Positions 33,262-44,658 of a DNA stretch of 64,000 nucleotides are shown piece after piece. The stretch spans positions 20,261,131 through 20,325,130 of the forward strand of contig NC_092795.1 in NCBI RefSeq assembly GCF_918797505.1, read 5' to 3'. A program made the position numbers and the translations under genes. This stretch comes from Bemisia tabaci. Lineage: Eukaryota; Arthropoda; Insecta; Hemiptera; Aleyrodidae. How positions within the stretch are numbered: the stretch's first letter is position 1; each line of letters opens with the position of its first letter. Under the pieces are notes generated by a model, which searched no databases, had not been told where the DNA came from, and saw only the letters and a list, made by a program, of their open reading frames with translations.

Positions 33262-33801
33262 TATGGCTATAGGACATTTCGTCAACGATTTTTTGTCCGC
33301 GCACCTGTTTTTTCCAGTAATTTACGTCCACGCGTTTTTTCGGCACGAGAGTTTTGGTCCAAGTGCGCCAGTTGAGACCAAAAGTTAATTGGCCCACATG
33401 TAAATACAAACGACAATTGCTCACGACGTTTTTGGATGAAAATATATAATGTCTTGGAAGAATGAGGGTTTGCTTGTTTTTATGATTTGTCTGTTTGGTC
33501 CAACGGAGAATAATGTATAATTGAGATTTTTCGTAAAAATGAGGGAGCGTCAGTTCCATTAGACAAAATTCACTAAAACTCTCTACACCTCTTTGGTGCA
33601 ACAGGACTTAATTATCTTTCAAGAAATTCCCACCTTGTTACCAAATACTGTGCAACACCTCCTTGTGAAATAGTTGCTTCAGGTGCCACCGCACGGCGGG
33701 CGGGCGGCCAGCGCGAAACGCGCATTGGCGCCTACAAACCTAAGTGGATACTTCAAGCATTGTGCAATGCGTGAAGTATCCACTTAGGTTTGTAGGCGCC
33801 A
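33262..33801 (+). mobile_element. R1 repeat, copy B, left part
   Basis: Colinear with 353-1039: GGACATTTCGTCAACG, the CTCTCTACACCTCTTTGG stretch and the GGCGCC hairpin (33727-33800). It is cut at CGCCA (33797-33801) by the Transib-like insertion and resumes at 35658. Confidence 0.8.
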
Positions 33802-35657
33802 CACAGTGGATCGAGCCAATGGTAAAGGTCGGACATAGGCCCAAAAATGAAAGTGAAGGAGCATAATGTTTCTTGGCATTTTCTTAAAGTAGACTCTTTA
33901 GCCGAACATAAAATACCAATATTACATCTGAAAAAAAATTTAAAGCGATGTAACGGACGTGTGATACACCGTGTCCACATTGAGGTGAATTTCGGGTACA
34001 TTTTTAGCCTAGACGTTACTCCTATATTTTAATTATCCTGCATTTTTGTATCAAATTTTGGGGGTTGTCCTCTATCATTGATGCAATGGGGAGAGAGAAA
34101 CACCCATTGCCATATTTTTCATCCTTTTTTTTAATACTAATATCGGTGCACAGACATGGTACCCTAAAAAACCCGGTTTTCCAAATTCAGTGAATGATTT
34201 CGACATTGTTTCAGAACATTTCCAAGAAAACCGACCTAGAGGAATGTTCCTTATATCCCTAGGAACCAATATCAATTGAGAAGTTTTGCCTTTTTTTGCC
34301 TTTTTAGAAGTTAGGCCTATAAATGTGATGACAACTCGCTCCTCGAAAAAACCAATATTTGAATTTTAAATGAAAAGTCCTAGTTTTTTGCATCTAGGAA
34401 GACTGGAAGGCTCCCATTGGGTTGGTAACTTACCACCGTTTCGAATTGGCTTTCGGAATAAATTAGTCATGCCCTCCCCCTCTCTCCCTTCCAACGCCAA
34501 TAATATCATCTTGCACCACAATCTTGTTCTTTCTATATCGAAAAAAGGAGGGGACACTAAGTCAATTGGACTACATTTTGCAATTTGGAACTATAAATTC
34601 TGGCCCGGTTTAAAAACAACGTATGTGCTATTAGTTTCCCTATGCATATAAGTGTTTTTCCAGAAGAGCCAGACTTTATAGGTCCAAATTGCAAAATGCA
34701 GTGCAATTGATCGTAGCGCAATTTGATTTCTTTTTTGGTCAATATATGCATCAATTTTAGGGATTTGTGACCTTATAAAATTTTACTCTCTCCTCCCTTT
34801 CGGTAATTTTTATTCTTTTAAACAAATGTTACTCTCAACCTCCTACAATTCTGCAGAAATGATACCCCTGGTTTTCATGAAAAATCGTTCGACTTGATTG
34901 TTGGTTTGAGTTTTTTACAATTCGTCGCTCTTCTAACGTGAGGGCGTATCTCTATTTCCTCATGAGCCCCAGAAAGATGAACTTACGTGTAAAACGGGGT
35001 TCACGTTGAAATTGAGATACGCCTTTACGTCAGAGGAGCGACGATTTGAGCGGTCACCATATCCTCAGATTTGCGTTTGTTGCGAGCCTCCGACCCCAAA
35101 TTACGGCGAAGAAAAAGCCAAAACTCCTTTTACCGGAAGCTCTGGATCTGCTCGTCAAGGAACAGTGCTTGGAGCACCCTGTATAAGTGGAATATTTCTG
35201 CCCCCTCAGTTTTCATTGTGAGTCATAAAATCTCTTTTTTATTTTAATTAAGTTTTGCTTTGTACCTGAACAGCTCACTTAACCGTATCGTATCCAGCTA
35301 GTAAATTTTGGAAGCGGGGGAAGGGAGGGGGGGGGGCATTGCTTGTTTAAAAATATTCACATTGAGTTTACAGCAAAATAAAAGAAGAAAACAAAATATT
35401 TGTAGCTCAGCAGAAACAAATAAAAGAATAATTACTCGCAAGAATTATTAGAGCATTTACTATTTTTTGAAGAGTTTCAAAGAGAAAAAAAAAAATCAAT
35501 TTTTCCTACAAACCGCTGACTTTAACGCCTTTTCAATATGATATTCAGCTTTCTCGTGAAAAATTACCGTAGAAAACATATATTTGTGTATCATATGGCG
35601 GTTGACAGTCACACGATAACCCTATGTCCGCGCCGCCCTATCCTTCGATCCACAGTG
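33802..35657. mobile_element. 1,856-bp Transib-like non-autonomous element
   Basis: The left end reads CACAGTGGATCGAGCC. The right end, read inward on the opposite strand, is CACTGTGGATCGAAGG, with GGACATAGG shared about 32 bases in on both sides. The 5-bp CGCCA is duplicated at 33797-33801 and 35658-35662. Deleting the element and one CGCCA restores GGCGCCAGTGAGCC, exactly the sequence in R1 copy A. A 5-bp G+C-rich duplication and CAC-starting termini are family hallmarks of Transib, the presumed ancestor of the RAG recombinase. No transposase is recognised; the interior holds nested repeats. CACTA elements are an alternative but usually make 2-3 bp duplications. Confidence 0.75.
34917..35050. 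repeat. inverted repeat nested in the Transib-like element
   Basis: TCGTCGCTCTTCTAACGTGA plus GGGCGTATCTCTATTT pairs with AATTGAGATACGCC and TTACGTCAGAGGAGCGACGA. Probably a separate small MITE that landed in the interior. Confidence 0.6.
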
Positions 35658-35885
35658 CGCCAGTGAGCCTCTCGTGCTGACAGCCCGCCGCTCCGCTCTG
35701 TTTGGCTTTAATATTTATACTCGCATAGTCAGCGTTTTTTAACTCATGATTTTGAAATGTTATAGCACTCTCTGCATTGATTATTCTCATTTAAATTGAT
35801 AGGAAAAAAATATGTATCTATTTATGAAAGGAGAATAATAATAGAATGTGGGCTTTTTAAATATTGATGGTTCCGTGTCAAATTT
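35658..35885 (+). mobile_element. R1 repeat, copy B, right part
   Basis: Begins CGCCAGTGAGCCTCTCG and continues colinearly with 1034-1240, including ACTCGCATAGTCAGCGTTTT and GGAGAATAATAATA. The terminal TIR seen in copy A is degraded here. Confidence 0.75.
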
Positions 35886-36465
35886 AATGATTTCCAAAGC
35901 ACTTTAATTTTTTCTTTTACATTTTGTACTTTTATTGTGCTGCAGCGAGGTGTACGCGCAAAGAAATGCCCAAAATTTGACATATTTGACTCTAAACGAT
36001 CGATGTGCAAATGGGTTAAAACTAAAGATCGCGTGCTTCTTGGTTTTTTCCCCTCTTTTATTCATGTTTGCAGTATCTGTCGGCACAACTGCGGCTCATT
36101 GAGATTTATGTCGCTTGGAAAAGGTTTTACAAATATTTGTCACGTTTTAAATTTATAAATGTTTTCAAAATGAAGTAATAATTTCGTAAAGAAAAAAGAA
36201 AAAAAAAGAGAAAAAAAGTACCTATACATATATAAGGTATATTGAACATTCAATATTTTAAGGATAGAAATAAAACCAAATATTCACCAATGACAATATA
36301 AAATGATGATTCAAAAGGAGAAAGTAATAACATATCATTTAGAAAATGAGCAACCATAACAACACCTTCTTCTCTCTCAATTTCTCATTTCTATATTGTC
36401 AATATAATTTTACATACCGACTAAAATTTAGCGCTTGGACCAAGTCACTGTTGCTTATTTTATGT
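35886..36465. other. A+T-rich unassigned sequence
   Basis: Includes an A/G run at 36190-36220. No supported feature. Confidence 0.35.
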
Positions 36466-36530
36466 GTGGGCGTAAACTACTGGACAAAAAAGGTTCGCGG
36501 ACAAAAACTCGTTGACAAAATGTCCTGAAA
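36466..36530 (-). mobile_element. R1 terminal fragment, inverted
   Basis: GGCGTAAACTACTGGACAAA through TTGACAAAATGTCC is the reverse complement of the R1 left end, with several changes. Only about 65 bp are present. Confidence 0.6.
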
Positions 36531-36654
36531 CCGAACCTATTAAGTGCCGTTATGGAAAAAATCAAGTTAAGGCCGTATTTAGAAGCTTCACGAGGTATTT
36601 CATGATTACTAAAAAAGCCAAAGGCAAACAATAAGGATATAATTCGTTGCTTCC

Positions 36655-36882
36655 CAAATAAAGGAACGTAACTCCATTCCAAGGTTGCAACATTGACTCA
36701 AACAATTCAATGTTTTACAAGGATGTGCCCGTGCACTTGTTGTCAAAATATTTTCTGATTTTAGCTGGAGATAAGAGGAAACATAAGTGAAATTTTCAGT
36801 TAGAAATTCTGAAAATTCTCCTGTAAAGATGCAATTTTCGATGAGAAATTTGGCAACATCGAAATGTAACGTTCTTTTGTGA
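36655..36882. mobile_element. MITE with AAAGGAACGTAAC / GTTACATTT ends
   Basis: Roughly 228 bp. GGAACGTAACTCCATTCC and AAGGTTGCAAC at the left pair loosely with GGCAACATCGAAATGTAACG then TTCTTTTG at the right. Related to 31079-31350. Confidence 0.5.
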
Positions 36883-36952
36883 AGAAGACAACGCACCAAC
36901 CTGAACCACCTACAAAATATGGAAAATACATTTCCGTAAACAATCACCTTTA

Positions 36953-37458
36953 ATGGAGATGTTGCATGTGTGAGGAATTTGCGATTTGACTGTTGTTTTT
37001 TACGTAAAAGTTCGCGAGAAACACGATGGTGCTACTGGTTTTTTCTGAAATCAACTCCCAAGCTCACAAAAATCTCTCAAGCTGAGGCTAAAATGGAGGG
37101 AATATCCCACCCTACCCTGAGAGTCCACCTCTACATCAAAACAAACTCTCCATGCAAAGATAGGGAGCAAATACATAAGCAGGGTTGCCGTGTTTTCAGT
37201 TCTGGAGTCCCCAAATAAAGTGGCAGCTCTGTCAATGTATTTGTTCCCTATCTTTGCATGTAGAGTTTGTCTTGATGTAGAGGTGGACTCTCAGGATAGC
37301 GTGGGATATCCCCTCCATGTTGGCCCCAACTTGAGAGCTTTTTTTGAGCCTGGGAGTTGATTTCAGAGAAAACCAGTGGCACCATCGTGTTTCTCGCGAA
37401 CTTTCGCAAAAGAATCATCAGTCAAATCGCAAATTCCTCACACATGTAACATCTCCAT
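36953..37458. mobile_element. ATGGAGAT fold-back element, copy 2
   Basis: 506 bp, same architecture as 28659-29173. The right half (from about 37183) is almost identical to the right half of copy 3 at 44799-45307, while the left half is diverged. It is followed directly by TTGCTGGATCCGCCAATG, an orphan hAT-MITE terminus. Confidence 0.85.
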
Positions 37459-37714
37459 TTGCTGGATCCGCCAATGGTTTTACTCACAAGATGTTTATAC
37501 TTACTGATCCGTGATTCTCGTGCGCAACAGGCCTACCTATTTCCCTTAGTGCCAAGAAGAATAAAGGAAGGCTTCCAAGGATTTTTCAGGAGCTGCACCA
37601 GCTGGCTTTGCAGCGTTTCATAAGGGAGAAACGTGAGCCGTTAGGGGCGCGTTCGAGGGGGCGCGCGAGAATGGGGGGGAGGTAACTGATGATAAAGTCA
37701 ATCATCGCGTACAA
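37183..37714 (+). repeat. 532-bp near-identical duplication (recipient copy)
   Basis: Matches 45032-45563 with one mismatch noticed (CTATCTTTGC versus CTATTTTTGC) at a constant offset of 7,849 bases. It starts inside the fold-back, contains the orphan hAT terminus and GTTTTACT, and runs 238 bp beyond into flanking DNA, ending ATCATCGCGTACAA. Confidence 0.85.
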
Positions 37715-39909
37715 CGCATACGCATTGAATGCTCCGATTGAGATCCTTAACCTCCCAACACGACCGCGATAAAATACGCTGACTTTAATGACACCATATT
37801 AGCCTCGTTAATTACTCCATCCTGCAATGTTTGCTCACGCGTGTGCCAATTTACCCAGGGCTGCTATTTAAGGATTCGTTAAATTTTCCCTCGAGGCTAT
37901 CGAATTATTAGTGAATTAAGCACTAAAATCAGGAACCCGATTGTTGCCGATTCGCCAGCCTCTTAACTTGAAACCCGAAAGAGTTTCATAGAGATATTGA
38001 AAAATCGGCTGAGAAGCTTCGGTAATCCTTTTGGAACCCTTTCCCGATAAATACTCACTGCGGACTACGGTATGAGGGTTGGAAAACTAAGTGCGGAAAA
38101 TTTACGGGTCCCTTTCCCCAACTGAAATGACCCACGAATGTGTCGAATGACTGCAGCTGTTGCATAATCACCGGGGCATTAGTGTTGCGAGTTAACTACG
38201 CACGCAATCATTATCGTTTGATCCTACCCGTGTGCCCGGACTATCCTCGCTGAATAGCATCAGGCGATTTTCAAACACACCCTGAATCGATTTACAAAAG
38301 TAGGTGCCGAAAGATCTTTTTGTTCGAGAATTGCCCTTCGAGCATATTCATTTCATATTTTAAGTATACATAATTAAGTAACCGAAAAAAAATTTATTAC
38401 ACCCGTCATATGGTTCAACTTTTGGGATTCGCAACTTTATTGGTGTATTTTTTTAAATAAAAGAAATACGAGACATAGGGTTTTATGTCGCAGACTTAAG
38501 AGAAATGCTATTTTCTGCAAAGAAGCTCTTTCCCCAGGGCCCCTAGGGCCTTAGGTTGTGTTTTAGCCTTGTTTCCTGCGAGCATGAATTGTTGTTTTTT
38601 GTGTGTCATGTTTTCGGGCTACTAATATCTAAAATGTCTGAAATTATTACAACTATGGAGAAAAATTGGACTTGAAGAACTATAAAAAAGATTTTGCATC
38701 ACTATAATAAATACCAGAAATAATTAATCCTCAATAATTATGATCAAATACTGCATTAACAACATCCCACAAACAGCGGATCTTACATACTCTTACACAG
38801 CGTGAAGTGACGCTGTAAAAGTGCTCGTGCTCTCCGGGCAACGAGGCAATGAGGCGCCCGTCCTCCGTGTGATGCGGGTTGCGGGACCCAATTTTCACGG
38901 CGCGGTTAAGGCGTATGCATAATGGCATTCGTCTCCGATGCCGCTTCCCTCGCCGTTATCTCACACCATTATGTGCCTTGCGGATTATTCCTTCCGCGAT
39001 TCGTTTGAAAGCTGGCGCCGCGCAGCAATCGAGTATCGAGGATCCTCGGAAGTGCGAGAATGAAAAACCCCAAGACTGACTTTGATCTCCCACCCCCTCG
39101 ATCACTTTGAAATTACCTCGTTCGGGCCTTGATGAGGTGATTCTTGACACCCTTCATTCCAACGGGCTGACTCTTAAAAATTCAGCGCCTTGGATGGTGC
39201 CGATAGATAATTTTGTCACGCCGCGCTCCACCTAAAATGCATTCCTCACTCATAAAAGTTAGAGAGAGGAGGCTCTTACTCCAGCAAAAGCTCAAAAAAG
39301 CTTAAGTTTCCGAGCACAGCGAAAAACCGTGACTTCAGCCAACACAATCTATAATCTGTTTGTTATGCTTGCTTCAAATGACACGTAGGCTGAGGGTGAA
39401 AGCATCGGTCGAGTAATCGATTAGGTCAACGTTTCATTGATAGGTAGAATAATTTGAGAGGTTTCGAAACATTTTTGATGACATCGCAGTATTCGGCTGT
39501 CGCTGACGAGCTTTTTTGTGTGGAGTCGGGATATATTTTTATTTAGTTTCTGTTACATTAAAAAAGGTAAATGCAAGCAAAATATTTTTCAAGTTCAATA
39601 TGACACATCTATTGTTCAAAATCGCATATAAATCAAAATTAAATAGTATGCAGTGGAAGGCCCCTGAAGAGGGATCTGGGGCATTTACGTTTTTTCATGG
39701 TGAAGAGCAATGCACAATATTCCCAACACTCGAAGAAACTTTAAAATATTCTACGTATCGAATATTTATGTAGAGATGTATCCTCGTGTTCCTTGTGTGT
39801 CCTCAAATATTTACGATCATGTAAGTTTAATTTTGAAACTTAACTGCTAACCGAGCGACAACGTATCAAAGACTATGCACATCCAATCGAAAATTGTGAT
39901 TGGGTGAGA
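37715..39909. other. single-copy-looking sequence
   Basis: No repeat recognised. Homeodomain-like TAATTA cores (GTTAATTACTCC near 37812; GAATTATTAGTGAATTAAG near 37901) and an ATGCATAAT motif near 38916 occur. These are common by chance and are not asserted as enhancers. Confidence 0.3.
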
Positions 39910-39917
39910 TATTCGGA

Positions 39918-40353
39918 CAGTGTTCGAAACTCACCATTGAGTTTTAGGAGCCATGTGGCGCATTAAGCCCGATTTTTAGGCGCCATTGAAGATTTTTTAG
40001 GGGCCAAATTGACTTTTTGCCAATATTATTACGGCGCATTTAGTGATAAGTTAGACGCAAGATGTTTTCGTAACAGAACTAGTAAGTAGCTGTAACTTGG
40101 GGAAGACAAAAGCACTAAGAATGAAATCGTGAAGAATAGAAAAAGCTTTTCCTTAATTGTAGTGCTGAAAATTCTGAGTTATTTAATTCAAATAGATTTG
40201 TTTTTCTTTCTTTATGAGACTTCCTATGAAAATCCAGATTTTCAGGGGGCAATTTTTAGGGGCCACGTTGGCGCAGAACCTTCATTTTCCAGACGCCATG
40301 GCCGATTTTTTAGGCGCATTTGGCGCGTTGGTGCCTGTGAGTTTCGAACAATG
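39918..40353. mobile_element. hAT-type MITE with CAGTGTTCGAAACTCAC ends
   Basis: 436 bp. The left end is CAGTGTTCGAAACTCACC and the right end GTGAGTTTCGAACAATG. Flanking octamers TATTCGGA and TATACGGA match at 7 of 8. The interior repeats a GATTTTTTAGGCGCC-type motif at least five times. Mirrored frames inside are not supported as genes. Confidence 0.75.
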
Positions 40354-40361
40354 TATACGGA

Positions 40362-41136
40362 CCAACACCGGGAGAATTATGGAAAGCACGGGATCCATAA
40401 AATAATTGCAATGCCTTTGGACTTGACCTTCCGGTTTGGCAGCAATGTGGTGGATTTGAATGCATTTCTACTCAAAGGAGTGGGAAGTCTCATTTGAAAG
40501 TAATACTCTTTCCTTTGGGTTGCCAGCTCGCCTCCAAGCGGAATCCCATTCGAGCGATACAACCCGCGGTCGAAATCAACAGGGCAACAGTGGGCCCTCA
40601 ACTTTTAAGCTCCCCAGTCGCGCGGGCCCTTATCGAGTGTGAGCAGAGTTTTTCTCCATCCCCTTTCTTCCCAAGCCTGCTTAGAGTAAATCCGATGCAT
40701 CTCGACCCTTACAAAGGGAAACAAATGGATCCATGCATTTCCATGCATCGCTCTGTTTTCTTGTCCGCCGCGCGCTTCAAAGGGCAACTCAGAATCCGCA
40801 GTAACAGAATCGACTAAGCTGACAAACTTTTTCAAACGCTGATAAGGGGTCGTCCATAAATTATGCGAGGAACTTTAACAAGGGAGGAAGTAGGGCGCCC
40901 CCAGTCATCATAGGGGAGAGGGGCTCAAGGATTGATGGTGAGGGGATAGAGTTCGGAAAAGTTTCATGAAATGTAGTTTTGTAAAATACTTCCAAAATTA
41001 ATGGAGTACACCTTGCACATTTCGTATTATCAGTTCGGCAGTGCTTGCCGAAAGGCTTTATGAAAATTATTTTACTATTAGCTGTAGACACCCTTTATTT
41101 CAATCATGCTAATATCCTGTGTGAGTTGGATATATG
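40362..41136. other. unassigned sequence
   Basis: A GGGGTCGTCCATAAATTA motif at 40846-40863, common in animal repeats from memory, has no partner terminus here. Otherwise nothing supported. Confidence 0.35.
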
Positions 41137-41140
41137 TTAA

Positions 41141-41579
41141 GGTGATTTCGATGGACGCCATATTTTGTGTCAGAGCGGCATGCGATATATAGCATCAATT
41201 GGTTACATTTTTTCAGCTACTCGTCATTTTTCTCCAATTTTGAGATCGCAATTCTGTTGTCAGGAGACTTAAGCACTCACTTACGAATTTTAACAAAGAA
41301 ATTCAACGTAATAAAGGCGTGTTTTTTTCAGAGAGAAAACATCGCATTTGATACTGATATCGAAACTGCACTCGAATGCGATACTTTCTCTCTAAAAAAC
41401 CACGCCTTTATTACGTTGAATTTCTTTGTTAAAATTGGTAAGTGAGTGCTTCAGTCTCCTGACAACAGAATTGCGATCTGAAGATTGGAGAAAAATGACG
41501 AGTAGCTGAAAAATGGAACCAATTGATGCGATATATCGCATGCCGTTCTGGCACAAAATATGGCGTCCATCGAATCACC
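41141..41579. mobile_element. TTAA-flanked fold-back element
   Basis: 439 bp, flanked by TTAA at 41137-41140 and 41580-41583. The arms (about 190 bp) start GGTGATTTCGATGGACGCC and end GGCGTCCATCGAATCACC. The short central loop contains GATACTGATATCGAAACTGC. A TTAA duplication is typical of piggyBac-type and some other transposons. Confidence 0.8.
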
Positions 41580-41583
41580 TTAA

Positions 41584-42196
41584 CGCAGTCCATTTTTGGT
41601 TCTTCCTGTGAGCAAGACCTCCACATTTTCAGGAACTATAAATCTGCTCAAACGCATTAATTCCTCACTCAGTGATGAGTGAAAGCTTCATCGCATCACT
41701 CAATACTGCGCAAACTTTCGACGACATGCAACGAACGGCATTGTCCGGTTTTAGCGTTAAGAAGGAAATGGACAATGGATAGCTTTCTGCTGGCTCGGGT
41801 CCAAACGATACCGAGGTGGCCGGAGAGGCAATGACACAGAGGTACGAACAGACACGAGCAGCGTGGAAGCGATGCGCGTTGCGCCCGGAGGCGAAAGTTA
41901 TGACACTGACAACTAATTAGCCCCTCTCTTAGGCTTTTTTGTCATCGTTCAATAACCTCCACCCGGTGTGACAATATCGTCGCGCATCCACTGTTTACCA
42001 CCAGCCGTGCGGCAGAGCCCCCGAGGAGTTATGAAAACCGAGCGTCGATGGTGACTCGAGTGATGTCAAAAAGCGGGTCGCTCGGGGGATGAACTCCTGC
42101 TGTCGCCCGTTATTGGGGGGGGGGGGGGGGTGACCGTTGCTCAAACCGCTGACAAACCAAAAACACAGATCATAGTTTCACATGACCTCACCTATT
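41584..42196. other. unassigned sequence with a 16-G run
   Basis: G run at 42115-42130. No gene. Confidence 0.4.
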
Positions 42197-42276
42197 CTGC
42201 CGTGCTGAGGAAAAACGCCGTATGAACATTCCAGAGTTGCCAAATTTCCTTAGATAAAATGTTTATTTTTGAGGAA
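42197..42276. mobile_element. CTGCCG-family MITE, left half
   Basis: CTGCCGTGCTGAGGAAAAAC through TTATTTTTGAGGAA matches the family left end. It is interrupted at GAGGAA by the next element. Possible continuation (AAATCATGAATATCTCAATT) appears after 42793, but the right terminus was not found. Confidence 0.7.
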
Positions 42277-42793
42277 CACTGGAAAAAAAAACTCATTTGA
42301 TCTAGAGTCCAGACTCTTATGGCCTGGTTACACGCTCAAACCGTCAAATTCCGATCAAAATGATGACCAAGATGGCGGTCGAGAGTTATCTAGATTGATG
42401 AGTAAAAGTAATTAAAACAGCGTGTTGATTGAAATAAGCATGAAATAAGCACAGTTGTGTGGAAATCAGATGAAGGATGAGCCCCATAGTTCCATCATCT
42501 ACCATCAAATTTTTGCAGGCCGCAGAAATGTGATGGTAGATGGTGCGCACCAGTCACCATTTGATCGGAAATTGATGGATATTTGAACGTGTAACTAGCA
42601 CATTAAAAACATCGACAAGAAAAAATCTCTTGACGATTCAATCGGATTTTTGCTTAAATCAAGAACCAAGCCTCTTAATTTGAGCGACTTTCCTTTTGAG
42701 TCAAGCAAAAATCCGATTGAATCAAGAGTACTTTTTCTTGTCGATGTTTTCAAGAGTCTGGACTCTAGATCCAATGTGTTGTTTTCCCGTGTG
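42277..42793. mobile_element. fold-back element with GATCTAGAGTCCAGACTCTT arms
   Basis: The left end CACTGGAAAAAAAACTCATT then GATCTAGAGTCCAGACTCTT mirrors the right end AAGAGTCTGGACTCTAGATC then GTTTTCCCGTGTG. Inner arms (AACATCGACAAGAAAAA and AAATCCGATTGAATCAAG) continue the palindrome. The left arm is split by the element at 42320-42602. Confidence 0.7.
42320..42602. mobile_element. Harbinger-like MITE, TTA target duplication
   Basis: 283 bp with ends TGGCCTGGTTACACGCTCAAA-type and its counterpart TTTGAACGTGTAACTAGCACA, flanked by TTA at 42317-42319 and 42603-42605. The host palindrome's other arm shows the uninterrupted CTCTTGAAAACATC. A 3-bp TWA duplication is the PIF/Harbinger hallmark. 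Confidence 0.7.
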
Positions 42794-44650
42794 AAATCAT
42801 GAATATCTCAATTTTTTCAAATACTGCACTTATGCGCCTTGTCCTCCAAGCCCTTCATTTTACCTTCCTGTATACGCATAAAGAAACCGAAGCTGTGCGA
42901 AAGTTTAGCGGAGCCGCGTGGCAGCGGTGCGGGCGGGCGTAAGTGCGGAAACGCGAATGCGCGTGCGAGGCTGCGCTAACTACGTGGAAACTTATCCAGA
43001 TGAGCAGATCGTGGGCAGGTAAACTGCCGCGAGAGCGAGAAGAGCGGATCCGCCGGGAGCTACCGCGGAGGTTACGCGCTTTTGATTCAGGGGGCAGTAT
43101 ATGGCAGAGGCACGGATGGTGAATGGTGAATGGTGGGGGTCTTAACCGGGATCACGCCACCTTGCACCGGAATTAGAATAAACAACCGCGGCAACAAATA
43201 AATAGCACTCTTGCCGGAGTATTTATGGTAGGCATCGCAGAAACGCCCCGTTGCCGCTTTGACCGTGGAATGCGCTGCTTTACTTTGATTCGTGTGAATA
43301 TTTTGGTGGTTTCTTTCGATACGGCAACATTTTGGTGGTGTGTTCTGCGAGGCACCCGAGAAGCACTGAATTTTCGAGGAAGGAACAAGAAAAAAAACGT
43401 CATCTTAAATCATAAAAATTGAATGAGAAATCGACTGATCCTCAATTGAATCAGTGAGAACGAAAACACACCAACTCGGTAACTAAAAAATGCTAAATTT
43501 TCAATATAGAGAGTCAGTTTTCATAAAGGTCATTGAAGTTAAAGGATCTGTTCCAACTTGGACCTTTAAAGTATCCTTATGTACTTGTATTTCATCACGA
43601 AACATATTTTTCTTGTGCTAACTTCTCCAACTACAGAGCAGTTTTGCGTGGGGCTTGATTTTTTCATTTTTTCGAGTTGGAGTGTTTTCGTTCTCACTGA
43701 GTATTCAATTAGAGAATGAGCAATATATACTAATGCAGTTTACATATATTCGTAGAATTTCTCGGGATAAGTATACAAAAACGAAATCGTTAAAATAATT
43801 GCATTTTTTTTTCTTTTTTTTTTCTCTCAATCCTACGAAGAGGTCAGCTGCAAACGCATTTCATCTATTTTTAAAACACTCTCCGACAAAAACAAATACT
43901 CGGATTCATTTTTTAAATTAAAATAACAAATTTTGGGAACTATAAGTAGTGCTAACAATCTTCATGTAGGTTTTTCCGACTAAATACTAAATGCGAAGCA
44001 GTATTCTTTATGAATGTTCAAAAACGGAGGATTCTGCACGGCAATTTATGATACAAATATTTTACTTCTGGTGTGAGCGTTGAAGTATCGCTCGAAACTG
44101 AAGGCGTTTTCGATTGGTGCCAACACTTTGATGTAGCAGCTCATAACAACGCGTGTCTCGTACATCGGAGCGTACGTTAACTCGCATCCATTCCGTTATT
44201 TTCTTTGAAGGCGAGTCATATCCACCAATAGACAATACATTTTTAAAGAAAATTTGCGCTACACAATCCTACAAAGAATTAATTAATAAAAAACTAATAT
44301 AAATTGATGAAACGATAAAACATAAACCGGAACACTGGTCATATTTTAAGGACCCAATGACCCAAATGTAAAGTGAACTTTGTCGTTTCAAACATTTATA
44401 TTCCTCTTTTGTCGAAAAAGAGGGTTAAAACAAGACTATCAAACAACTGTAATCATACTCGTAAAAGATTGGAGATAGTATGCGAGATAGGTTTTCTTAG
44501 ATCTTCATTTGAGCAACCTACTTGCATATTGCATAGAAAAAAAGCTCGCGAATGTGGACGATTGGAAAATGCGTGCTATGGTCTACATAAATTTTGCTTT
44601 GTTGAGTGGATCTCAGACTTTCAGACAGGCTTCTTGAGATTTTCGGGGAG
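42794..44650. other. unassigned, with a CpG-rich block
   Basis: 42890-43095 is G+C/CpG-rich. It holds a plus-strand frame (YVETYPDEQIVG just before CAG|GTAAAC at about 43017) that could be an exon end, but no family is recognised. The remainder is A+T-rich. Confidence 0.3.
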
Positions 44651-44658
44651 GTTTTACT

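Noticed and set aside
33802..35657. CACTA-type element
   Set aside because: The termini begin CACAG/CACTG, but the 5-bp CGCCA duplication fits Transib better than the 2-3 bp of CACTA elements.
37715..38930. Homeodomain/POU-like motif cluster as an enhancer
   Set aside because: TAATTA and ATGCATAAT are short and expected by chance in A+T-rich DNA; no conservation can be assessed here.
40846..40866. GGGGTCGTCCATAAATTA motif as a transposon end
   Set aside because: No matching inverted end or target duplication was found nearby, so no element could be delimited.
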